Position numbers and translations under genes: made by a program | The notes under the pieces: model-generated | What the model was told of the DNA's origin: nothing | What the model saw: the letters and a program-made list of their open reading frames with translations, nothing else | Database searches by the model: none | Source of the DNA: Deinococcales bacterium | Lineage (GTDB): Bacteria > Deinococcota > Deinococci > Deinococcales > JAAFIG01 | NCBI GenBank assembly: GCA_025352125.1 | Contig: JANXTZ010000018.1 | Location: 1-64,000 of the forward strand | Reading direction: 5' to 3' | DNA length: 64,000 bases | Shown here: positions 49,411 through 58,576 of the stretch, one piece after another | Layout of the letters: each line of letters begins with the position of its first letter | Position numbering within the stretch: position 1 is the stretch's first letter

Positions 49411-50432
49411 TGCAAACAATGCGTGCCGCCGTCATCACCGAAAAATACCATCTCGAGACTCGAGAAATCCCCACGCCCGAAGTTTCTGCTGGGGAGGTGC
49501 GCATTCGGATTGCCGTGACCGGCGTGTGTGGTACAGATTTGCACCTCTACGGCGGTCATTTCGGCGCGGTCTTTCCGCTCGTGCCAGGGCATGAAATTGC
49601 TGGCGTGGTCGATCAGGTTGGCGCTGGCGTGCGCTACCTCAAAGAGGGTGATCGGGTCGCGCTCGACCCCGTGATCTCCTGCGGCGCATGTCACCATTGC
49701 CGCCGAGGAATGCGTCACCACTGCGAAAATTATCAAGCTTTGGGCGTCACCAGGGCGGGCGGCTTTGCCGAATACGTGATCGCCCCCGAAAGCAATGTCT
49801 ACCCCGTCGGAAATCTTGATCTCGAGGTTGCCGCCTTCGCAGAACCCTTGGGCTGTATCGCCTGGGGCATCAAACGTCTGCAACCCGAACCCGCCAGCAA
49901 GGCGCTTCTGTTCGGCACTGGACCAATCGGTTTGTTGCTGATGCAGGCATTGTTGGTGTCTGGTATTTCTGAAATCACCGTGGTTGAACCCAACGCGGAA
50001 CGTCGCGCCCTCGCCATGCAGCTTGGCGCAAAACTCGCACTCGAGCCTGGTAAAGACTTAATCACCCAACTTTTTGACCTCGAGCCTTACGGCTTTGATG
50101 TTGTCACCGAAGCCACAGGCGCTCCCGCCGTGATCTCGCAAATGCTGCAATACGCCACCCCAGGCGGTAAAATCTTGTATTATGGGGTCGCTCCAGACGA
50201 TGCCAAAGTCGAAATCAGTCCTTATGAAGTCTTCAGGCGCGACCTGACCATTCTCGGCAGTTTTTCACTGCTCGGCACAACCCCGATTGCGCTCGAGTGG
50301 CTGTCCAGTAGACGGGTGCAAGTCAAGCCGCTCATCACGCACCGATTGCCAATCGAACAACTCAAACTCGCGCTCGAGTACAAAGACCACCCTGGCATGA
50401 ACGGTTCGCAAAAAGTTTTGATTGTTCCATGA
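49410..50432 (+). CDS. Zn-dependent alcohol/polyol dehydrogenase
   Basis: ATG overlaps preceding TAA; VTGVCGTDLHLYGG...PGHEIAGVVDQVG...CGACHHCRRGMRHHC; part of ORF 48600..50432. Confidence 0.92.
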   Translation: MQTMRAAVITEKYHLETREIPTPEVSAGEVRIRIAVTGVCGTDLHLYGGHFGAVFPLVPGHEIAGVVDQVGAGVRYLKEGDRVALDPVISCGACHHCRRGMRHHCENYQALGVTRAGGFAEYVIAPESNVYPVGNLDLEVAAFAEPLGCIAWGIKRLQPEPASKALLFGTGPIGLLLMQALLVSGISEITVVEPNAERRALAMQLGAKLALEPGKDLITQLFDLEPYGFDVVTEATGAPAVISQMLQYATPGGKILYYGVAPDDAKVEISPYEVFRRDLTILGSFSLLGTTPIALEWLSSRRVQVKPLITHRLPIEQLKLALEYKDHPGMNGSQKVLIVP

Positions 50433-50526
50433 TTGAATGATTTATAAAATAAAATATATAATTTACGAATGAATAGAATCAAAATCTCGAGCAAAATGCC
50501 CAAAAATGAATTTTACTTTGCCTGAA

Positions 50527-50695
50527 GCCCTCACCCGTCTCGCTGCGCTCGCCACCCTCTCCCGCTTGTGGGAGAGGGTACTAGAATTCCAAAGTAATAG
50601 GGCGTTTGGTTTCTCAAGCCTCCCTCGAGCCACACAACACAGCACCAAAGCTCCCTTCTCCTGATGTTGGGAGAACAGGATGAGGGTAGAGAGTA
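50527..50695 (-). repeat. Composite REP-like repeat, inverted relative to the 30 kb copy
   Basis: ccctcacccgtctcgctgcgctcgccaccctctcccgcttgtgggagagggt ... ctcccttctcctgatgttgggagaacaggatgagggtaga. Confidence 0.75.
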
Positions 50696-50726
50696 CAATC
50701 ATCCCAATTTCAAAAGGAGTCATACA

Positions 50727-51482
50727 GTGAACACACCCAATTTTAACCTCAGCAATCAAATCGTGATCGTCACTGGCGGTGGGCAAGGCATCGGTTTTGA
50801 AATCGCCCAAGCCATGCAGGCTTCAGGAGCGCATTTGGTCATTGCCGAAGCCAACGCAAGCACTGGCGAAGCCGCAGCCCACAAACTCGAGGGAGATTTT
50901 ATAGCAACTGATGTCACAGACTCGAGCAACGTGAAAAGCATGGTGCAGGCGGTCATGAAAAAGCACGGCAGAATTGATTGCATCGTCAACAACGCTGGAA
51001 TTTGCCGAAACACACCGTCCGAAGATGTTTCAGATGATGAGTGGCGTCTGGTCATGAGCGTGGATTTGGACGGCGTGTTTTACTGCTGCCGTGAAGTTGG
51101 CAAGCACATGCTGACGCGTGGCGCGGGCAGCATTATCAACATTGGTTCGATGTCGGGCAGCATTTCCAACCGACCACAACCACAATCGGCATACAACGCC
51201 GCCAAAGCTGGCGTGATTCACTTAACCAAATCTCTGGCTGGCGAATGGTCGCCGCGTGGTGTGCGTGTCAACAGCATCAGCCCTGGTTACATCGGCACAG
51301 CCATGACCAAAGCGGCGCTGGAAAACCCCGAATGGCGTGACATCTGGCTCTCGAGCACCCCAATGGGACGCTTGGGCGAACCTGCCGAAGTCGCCGCCAT
51401 AGCCGTGTTTCTGGCAAGTCCAGCCTCGAGCTTTATGACCGGCAGCGACGTGGTGGTTGACGGGGGCTATACGGTATGGTGA
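50727..51482 (+). CDS. SDR family oxidoreductase (GTG start)
   Basis: RBS aaaggag; VTGGGQGIGFEIAQ, NNAGI, YNAAKAGVIHLTK. Confidence 0.9.
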   Translation: MNTPNFNLSNQIVIVTGGGQGIGFEIAQAMQASGAHLVIAEANASTGEAAAHKLEGDFIATDVTDSSNVKSMVQAVMKKHGRIDCIVNNAGICRNTPSEDVSDDEWRLVMSVDLDGVFYCCREVGKHMLTRGAGSIINIGSMSGSISNRPQPQSAYNAAKAGVIHLTKSLAGEWSPRGVRVNSISPGYIGTAMTKAALENPEWRDIWLSSTPMGRLGEPAEVAAIAVFLASPASSFMTGSDVVVDGGYTVW

Positions 51483-52552
51483 TTCCCCAAACCATGCGCG
51501 TTGCGGTCATGCACGGCATCCGAGATGTGCGCCTCGAGAATTGGAACGTTCCGACCCCAGGTGCAAAAGATGTGCTCGTCAAAATTCAGCGTGTCGGCGT
51601 GTGCGGCAGCGACGTGCATTATTTTACCGACGGTCATATCGGGCGTTATGTGGTCGAAAAACCGCTTGTGTTGGGTCACGAATCGGCGGGTGTGGTCGCC
51701 GCCGTCGGTATCGAGGTCTCGAGCCTCAAAGTCGGTGATCGGGTCAGCCTCGAGCCAGGCTATCCGTGCCGAAGCTGCTATCACTGCAAGCGCGGGCGTT
51801 ACAACCTCTGCCCAGACATCACGTTCATGGCAACGCCACCCGTGGACGGTGCATTTGCCGAATACGTCGCGTGGCCATCTGACTTTGCCTTCAAAATCCC
51901 CGATGCCATGAGCCTTGACGCCGCCGCGCTGCTCGAGCCTCTGGCGGTGGGCGTCTGGGCGGTACAACGCGCCCAAATCGGCATGGGTGCAAGCGTGGCG
52001 GTCTTTGGCGCGGGACCAATCGGCTGCACCACCCTGCAAGCCGCCAAAGCCGCAGGCGCAACCACCATCATCGCCATTGACCTCGAGCCGTTCAGGTTGG
52101 ACCTGGCAAAGCAACTTGGGGCAACACACACCATCAACGGACGTGATCCAAATGTACTCGAGCAAATTCGTAACATCACATCGCCACTCACGGGCTTACC
52201 AGGCTCGAGCGCTGGAGTCGATGCGGCGTTTGAAACGGCTGGCTCGCTGCACACTTGCCGCATGACCATCGAAGCCACAAGATCAGGTGGGGTGGCAATA
52301 CTGGTTGGGCTACCACCAGACCCGCTCGTGTCGCTTGATATCGTCGCCGCCGCCTCTCGAGAGGTTGATATTCGCGGGCAGTTTCGTTACGCCAACTGTT
52401 ACCCCGCCGCGCTCGAGTTGGTGGCGCAAAACCGTGTGAACTTGGATGCGATGATTACGCACCGATTTGGGTTGGAGCAGGCACATCAGGCGCTCGAGTT
52501 TGCGGATAAAGAAAAGAAAACCTCAATGAAGGTGATGGTTGAATTTGATTGA
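51476..52552 (+). CDS. NAD(P)-dependent polyol dehydrogenase (sorbitol/xylitol DH-like)
   Basis: VGVCGSDVHYFTDGHIGRYVVEKPLVLGHESAGVV...PGYPCRSCYHCKRGRYNLC. Confidence 0.92.
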   Translation: MVIPQTMRVAVMHGIRDVRLENWNVPTPGAKDVLVKIQRVGVCGSDVHYFTDGHIGRYVVEKPLVLGHESAGVVAAVGIEVSSLKVGDRVSLEPGYPCRSCYHCKRGRYNLCPDITFMATPPVDGAFAEYVAWPSDFAFKIPDAMSLDAAALLEPLAVGVWAVQRAQIGMGASVAVFGAGPIGCTTLQAAKAAGATTIIAIDLEPFRLDLAKQLGATHTINGRDPNVLEQIRNITSPLTGLPGSSAGVDAAFETAGSLHTCRMTIEATRSGGVAILVGLPPDPLVSLDIVAAASREVDIRGQFRYANCYPAALELVAQNRVNLDAMITHRFGLEQAHQALEFADKEKKTSMKVMVEFD

Positions 52553-52561
52553 GGCTCGAGG

Positions 52562-52897
52562 TTATTCGACGGCGTAATCTGTCAGTGAACGCAAGAACGG
52601 CGAATGAAACGCAATAACCAGTTCTGATTTTTGTGCTCCGCGTTCCTCGAGTTGTGCCAAAAAATTTTCTTCCGTACCGTTGTACTCGAGATTGACCTTG
52701 CCATTTTTGATCCACAAATGCACCAGCACACCAAAATGACGCTTTTGGTGTTCCCAACCAATCATGACCAATTGATAATGTTTTGAATCCCGATCAACGA
52801 TCAATTGCACAGGCGTCCCATTGCCACGGTTAAGGCAATCGCGGTAATCGCCGAGTACGTCAATCACAAGGTTCTCTAATTCTAATACTCGATCCAT
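52562..52897 (-). CDS. XisI family protein
   Basis: QLIVDRDSKHYQLVMIGWEHQKRHFGVLVHLWIKNGKVNLEYNGTEENFLAQLEERGAQKSELVIAFHSPFLRSLTDYAV. Confidence 0.85.
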   Translation of the reverse strand: MDRVLELENLVIDVLGDYRDCLNRGNGTPVQLIVDRDSKHYQLVMIGWEHQKRHFGVLVHLWIKNGKVNLEYNGTEENFLAQLEERGAQKSELVIAFHSPFLRSLTDYAVE

Positions 52898-53022
52898 TGG
52901 GTTAACTCCTCTGCCAAGGATTTGTCTTCAAATACCAAACGCAGTGGATCATGGGTGATGTTCCAACCCGCTTTTTTAAGGCTGGCAACCACTGCATCAT
53001 GAATCAAATCTTTTCGAGCCAT
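52882..53022 (-). pseudogene. Remnant/miniature XisH (46 aa, core missing)
   Basis: MARKDLIHDAVVASLKKAGWNITHDPLRLVFEDKSLAEELTQWIEY*; matches XisH N-terminus then C-terminus, overlaps xisI start. Confidence 0.65.
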
Positions 53023-53132
53023 TTGTTTTCAGTTTAACTCGAGCTTGGAGCTTGTGCCAGAATTTACGATGCAATTCAAACTCGAGCGTTGACCATGCCA
53101 AAGTCGTTTGTTCTTGGCAGAAATAACAAAAT

Positions 53133-53372
53133 TTGCTAAAATTAGTTATGAACATTTCTTTAACCCCCGAACTCGAGCATTGGATTCAACAAAAAGTAGA
53201 ATCTGGGCATTACCAAACCTTAAGCGAAGTGGTACGCGAAGCCTTACGCACGCAAATACAACGCGAGCAACAACGTGACGAATTACGCGCCTTGATTGAA
53301 GAGGGTTGGGCAGAAGTTGAGACTGGAAAAACCATCAGCTTGGTTGATCTGAAAAAACGGATCAAGCCTTAA
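53133..53372 (+). CDS. ParD/CopG-like antitoxin (no adjacent ParE)
   Basis: MNISLTPELEHWIQQKVESGHYQTLSEVVREALR ribbon-helix-helix. Confidence 0.8.
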   Translation: MLKLVMNISLTPELEHWIQQKVESGHYQTLSEVVREALRTQIQREQQRDELRALIEEGWAEVETGKTISLVDLKKRIKP

Positions 53373-53429
53373 GCATGATTCTAAGCTGTGAAGCAATCTC
53401 GAGTTGAAATCATAAACAAGTGCTAGAAT

Positions 53430-53648
53430 TTGGGCATGACGACCTTTATCATTCAAGCTTTTTGGGACGACGAAGCCAACGTTTGGGTGGCTGAAAGTTC
53501 GCAAGTCCCAGGGTTATGCACGGAAGCTGCAACGCTCGAGCTTTTAAGCGACAAAATCCAGGTTATGATTCCAGAATTGCTCGAGAATATTCCTGCAAAT
53601 GCCAGGGTGCATCTCGAGGCACACCGTGAAATGACTTTGGTTGCGTAA
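53430..53648 (+). CDS. hicB: HicB-like antitoxin (DUF1902)
   Basis: IIQAFWDDEANVWVAESSQVPGLCTEA; start probably MTTFIIQ at 53436. Confidence 0.75.
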   Translation: MGMTTFIIQAFWDDEANVWVAESSQVPGLCTEAATLELLSDKIQVMIPELLENIPANARVHLEAHREMTLVA

Positions 53649-53843
53649 ATGGCAGATTACACGCCAGACCTGAAACAGCTTTTAAATGCTGTCGGTTGTA
53701 CTTTCGTGCGCTATGGCAAGGGCGACCACGAAATTTGGTTTAGTCCAATTACGCAACGTCGATTTGTTGTGGATGGCAGTATTCTCTCGAGACACACGGC
53801 GAATGGTGTTTTAAAACAGGCGGGATTGCCCAAGCACTTTTAA
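53649..53843 (+). CDS. hicA: HicA-like toxin
   Basis: LLNAVGCTFVRYGKGDHEIWFSPITQRRFVVDGSILSRHTANGVLKQAGL. Confidence 0.8.
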   Translation: MADYTPDLKQLLNAVGCTFVRYGKGDHEIWFSPITQRRFVVDGSILSRHTANGVLKQAGLPKHF

Positions 53844-53942
53844 GAACGTATCTCGAGGTTTAACCATGCCAAAGCCGTTAAACGATTGGGAAACCACCCG
53901 CAGCCATCACCGCGTTATCAATCTCGAGCGTTGATGCAAAAC

Positions 53943-55898
53943 TTAAATCGTATCGCTTGGCATTTCTGCAATGATTTTCATGGTTTGCACGCTGACTGTA
54001 CAAACGCGTTTTAACAAATCTATAACGTGGTCTTTGTAATCCCGAAAGCGGTAAGTGTTAAACCGTTCTTTGATGGTTGGGTCTTTGGGCGTGCTTTCTT
54101 TGTAACGCTCGAGAATCCATTCCAGGGCGCTGCGGTTGCCCAGTTTGTAGCCCCAAGCTTCGGGCGGAATGCCGCGCAGTGTGGTCAAACCGTCGAGCAC
54201 AATTTCGTTTGTGTCTTTGTCGGCTCGGAGTTTGGCTTTGAGCAGCCGTTCCAGCGCCTCTTCGTTTTCCGTGTCCAGTTTTTCGGTGATAACCTCGAGC
54301 TTGTAGGGTTTGGCAGTTTCAAAGTCCAGGTGCAGCGTTAAAAGTTTTTTGCCCCAGTCTGCCCAAGTCTTAAAATTGTCGTAGTACGGAATCCGAGGGA
54401 ATTCTTGACGCAAGTTGAGCGCGTACTTTTCGCGGTACGCCGGGTGGTGCAGCACCGCGTAAACGTAATGAAAAATTTGTTCTTGAGAAATGGTTTTGTT
54501 TTTGTAATGTTCCCGAAAAGCGTTCAGTGCAAAGTTAGTGATATTCTCGAGGCGGTTGCCATTGTCATAACGGTAAAGCGGTAAGCATTGCGAGTCACCG
54601 TTAAAGTGCAGGTCAACAAGATATTTGGATGCCAAAGCGCTAAAAGGTTTATCGGACACATCAAAGGCGATCAGAAGATTTTCAGAATTCAAGTTTGATC
54701 CAAACATTTCAGTATGATTTGAAGTCAAACGATCTGATAAAGATTTATTCCCGTAAAATCGTGTCAAACAATAGGGACGCTCGAGATAAGGAACGATTTG
54801 GCTTCTCGAGTATTTTAGTTTTTGCCATTTTAAGAGATTCGCTTTTAGTCCCGAACTCCATTTGATAGACAAGTCCAAAAGTGCGTCAATCGCATTTTCG
54901 CGCTCGGATTTGGTTTGTGATTTTATGCTGTCTATAACGTGCAAAACTTTGTTTTGATCATTGTTAAAAGTGTCGATAAAGTAACGCATTTTCTTTTCTA
55001 AAATACCCAAATCTAAATCGAAAACCCACTCGTCACGGTTTGTAGAAACTCCAAGCGAGTACAGTTTAAAAATCGCATTTTGATCAACAGCACGGTCAGA
55101 ATTTTTTGCTTCATCTGTTGCAACTGGAATAAAATCACTCCAATCGTTTTCGGTTTGCCCTAACCAGTGATATTTCGCATCTGGACGAATCTGTTCAAAC
55201 TCGATATTTTCAAACTTAATGCTCCGCAACCAATCTAATTTCTCGAGACTCGTTTCCATCTCCTCACGGCGCACGTACTCGATTACCGCCGCCGATTTCT
55301 TGCTGGGTTTACGAACCAAAAACGCGATGGCAACACCCGTCTGAATGCCAAAAACATTGTTTTTTGTTCCCGATAATTTCGGGTTGGCGCGAACATCACC
55401 GCCCAAATCCACCAGGTAAATATGACTGAATTCTTCGGCGGCAATTTTACGAAAACCGTCGAAGGTTTTAGAGTCAATAAAACTTCGGTTCATGACAAAC
55501 GCAATAATGCCGTTGTCTTGCAACCGGTCTGTTGCCCAACGCACGAACCTCGAGTACATGTCATACGCTTTGGTTTTTTGAGCGGTACTGGCGGCAATAT
55601 AAGTTTCTTTAATGCGCTTATCAACTATTTCGTACTCACGGTTTTTGTTGTTGTCGTTCTCGTTTTGTTGATTCGCACGGTACGGCGGGTTGCCAATCAC
55701 CACATGAATGGCGCGTTTGTTCTGCCTTTGAATCCGCTCGAGGTTCTCTTCGGTTAAACTGGTAAAAAGGTCGCCCTGAGCGTCTTTAATGCCAAAACCA
55801 GTGTTATCGAGGGTGTCTACCAAAACGATGTTCTGAAATTCTTTGTACGCACCCATTTTTTGGGCGTAAGTCGCTTCAATGTTCAGGTTGGCAATGTA
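53943..55898 (-). pseudogene. 5'-truncated type ISP/IIG-like restriction-modification protein
   Basis: YIANLNIEATY...FQNIVLVDTLDNTGFG...VVIGNPPYRANQ (adenine MTase motif IV NPPY); N-terminal helicase/nuclease part absent, cut at IS630 TA site. Confidence 0.85.
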
Positions 55899-55924
55899 AC
55901 AGCGATGTTTGGCGTGGTTGAGAA

Positions 55925-56893
55925 TCACACGTCATAACCACACCCAGCGAACCAACCCCGCACCAACACGCTAGAAACCAACTCATGAACCAAACCAATC
56001 CCAACCAGCAACTCATCCACACGACGAGCCGCTAAAGATCGTAACTTCTGCTTCAACCACGAAAACAAACTCTCAATAGGATTGAAATCAGGACTGTACG
56101 CAGGCAAAAACACTAAACTACACCCAGCCTCAACAATCAAAGCTTTGACCTCAGCCCGTTTATGCGCCGCTAAATTATCCAAGACCACCACCTGACCTTG
56201 CTTCAGATTTGGCACGAGGACTTCTTGAACAAAAGCCACGAACACATCCCCACTCGTCCCACCAGCGATAACCATGTCCGCGATCACACCCTCGAGTGAA
56301 ATCGCCCCAATCAAGGTTTGCGTTTGACCTCGTTGCTTTGGTGCAATCCCATAAGCTCGTTGACCTCGAATCGCTCGAGCGTACAAGCGCGTGAAGGCTG
56401 TGTGCGTGCCTGTTTCGTCAACGAACACCAAATCTTTTGGCTTGAAAGCTCCGATCATCTCAAGCCAGATCAATCGAGCAAATTCGTCACGTTCACTTGG
56501 TTGAATTGTTTCTTGACCATGAACACGCACCTAACGGGCATGGTCGCTTTTTTTGATACTGATTTGCAGTCGTTTCAAAGCCCGTTGCATGGTTGGTATG
56601 CTGACTTCAACGCCAGTGGTTTTGTTCCAGGTTTGGCAATGTTCTTCGAGGGTTGCGTCGTTGTTGGCTTGAACTTGGGCGTGTAAGGTAGGGGCGTATT
56701 CGTCGCTGATTTTTCGTGAGTTTGGTGGTTTTTTGGTTGGTTTGAGGTTGTTCAAGTCGCGGTTTAGTTGTAAGAATCGGTAGACACTGGCGATGCTGAC
56801 GATGAAACGTCTTGCTGCTTGTTCGGGTGTGTTTTTGTCGTGTTTAACGGCTTGGACGATGCGGGTGCGTAGGTCGAGACTGATGGGATTCAT
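55925..56893 (-). pseudogene. IS630 transposase split by an in-frame TAG carried by a 39-bp insert
   Basis: ORFs 56531..56893 and 55925..56530 share one frame: ...ISIKKSDHAR*VRVHGQETIQPSERDEF...; DDE residues in VDETGTHTAF, VVLDNLAAHK, LPAYSPDFNPIESLFSWLK. Confidence 0.85.
56513..56548. repeat. Third copy of the 36-bp palindromic element, inside the IS630 transposase
   Basis: ttgaccatgaacacgcacctaacgggcatggtcgct; 36/36 alignable with the outer copy at 29.9 kb. Confidence 0.85.
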
Positions 56894-57455
56894 TCTTTAG
56901 TATACTTGATTCTCAACCAACATGAAAAGAGCGGTTACTGGTCAAAAATAGCTGTGGCGGCAACTTTTTGGCAGTCACCCATTCATTCCTAGCCACAATT
57001 TAGCGCTCGCTTGAGTTTTGCCTTGTCCTTCAAACAGAGCTTGTTCCCATCCGTTCAATCACTCGTCCGCACCGGGTTGACTCGGAATGACCCTAAAACC
57101 TCAAACAACCCGCGTTTAGATGTTTCACTTATTGATGATAAGAACCGACCTTGTCATACACCATGATGTCCGTCAGTGTGAGGATATTCCCTAAATTTGA
57201 TTGCCCGAGTAACTTGCGCAACGACGTTCGATAGCCACACCGCCACGGGTTGAGGTGTACCTTTCATGTCTGACTTCAGCGTCTGAGACAAAGATTGTGG
57301 CGATTGCTTTGGTGAAAATCAAGCAGATTGATGCACTTGTGTAGGTTTTTGCTTATAATTCGATTGGTTTCATGACCCTGCGCATATCGAGTATAAAACC
57401 TTCACCTGAAAATTCAACAATTCCAGCTACGGAATAAGGGGCAAAGGAGTCAGCC

Positions 57456-58562
57456 ATGAACTCGAGTCGTCTGCACTTACTTTGGATTGCTGGAATATTG
57501 CTCTCGCTGATCGTGAGTGTCAATGAGGCGAGAAGCCCTCAACTTCACGTCCCAGCAGGATTTTCAGTGCAGACCTACGCCAGCGGACTCAAGGGCGTTC
57601 GGTTGATGGCGCTCGCACCGAATGGTGATTTGTTCGTGAGCGAAACCAGAGCAGGACGGGTGCTTGTCCTGCCTGACCGCAACCACGATGGACGACCAGA
57701 TCGGGTGCTGACCTTCGCCGCTGGTTTGAATCGACCACACGGCTTGGCATTTCACGGCGGCTACCTGTACGTGGCAAACACCAATGCGGCGCTGCGTTTT
57801 GCCTATCAATCTGGTGATCTCAAAGCCCGCACTCGAGGTGTTCGACTGGTGAGCCTTCCAAGTGGTGGCGAGCACTTCACCCGCACTTTGGTCTTTGGTT
57901 CAGATGATTTGATGTACGTCTCGACTGGCTCGAGCTGCAATGTCTGTGAGGAATCGAACCCACAACGGGCTTCAGTCTGGGTTTATGACGCCAACGGGCA
58001 ACACGGGCGGCGCTTCGCGAGCGGATTGCGCAACGCTGTCGGCTTGACCTGGTTTCAGGGTCAGCTTTACGCCAGCGCCAACGGACGCGATTACATTGGC
58101 GATAACTTGCCCCCAGAGGCGTCGTACAAACTTAAATCTGGCGGCTTTTATGGCTGGCCATACTGCTATCCTCAAGCAAACGGTCTACAAGTTTTTGATG
58201 CGCGTTTTGGCAAGCAAAATCCAAAAATCTGCAATGCGGCTCAAAAGCCTTTTGCGACCATCACCGCCCATTCGGCTCCGCTCGGCTTGAGGTTTTACAC
58301 GGGTTCAAACTTTCCGGCGTCCTATCAAGGGATGCTGTTTGTGGCGCTGCACGGTTCCATGAACCGCTCGAGCAAATCGGGTTACAAAGTCATCGCGCTC
58401 AACCCTAAGACTGGACAAAGCCAGGATTTTCTGAAGGGCTTTCTGGCTGGTCAAACGACCCTGGGACGACCCGTGGATGTGATCGTGAGCGCCGACAGCG
58501 CACTTCTGGTCAGCGACGATTTCAATGGCGCGATCTATCGCATCAGCCACACCAAAAATTGA
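57456..58562 (+). CDS. Secreted sorbosone-dehydrogenase-like / PQQ-type beta-propeller protein
   Basis: Signal peptide; GFSVQTYASGLKGVRLMALAPNGDLFVSETRAGRVLVLPD...GLNRPHGLAFHGGYLYVANT. Confidence 0.88.
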   Translation: MNSSRLHLLWIAGILLSLIVSVNEARSPQLHVPAGFSVQTYASGLKGVRLMALAPNGDLFVSETRAGRVLVLPDRNHDGRPDRVLTFAAGLNRPHGLAFHGGYLYVANTNAALRFAYQSGDLKARTRGVRLVSLPSGGEHFTRTLVFGSDDLMYVSTGSSCNVCEESNPQRASVWVYDANGQHGRRFASGLRNAVGLTWFQGQLYASANGRDYIGDNLPPEASYKLKSGGFYGWPYCYPQANGLQVFDARFGKQNPKICNAAQKPFATITAHSAPLGLRFYTGSNFPASYQGMLFVALHGSMNRSSKSGYKVIALNPKTGQSQDFLKGFLAGQTTLGRPVDVIVSADSALLVSDDFNGAIYRISHTKN

Positions 58563-58576
58563 GACCGTGAACCCAC

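Larger units (their letters stand above)
55899..56935 (-). mobile_element. IS630-family insertion sequence (1037 bp) with TA flanks
   Basis: TA at 55897-55898 and 56936-56937; imperfect ~30-bp IRs acagcgatgtttggcgtggttgagaatca / accgctcttttcatgttggttgagaatca; DDE transposase inside. Confidence 0.9.

Noticed and set aside
56540-56560. A7 run in the IS630 transposase as a programmed frameshift signal
   Set aside because: The two transposase parts are in the same frame and are separated by a TAG inside a 39-bp insert; both alternative frames after the A-run end in stops quickly.
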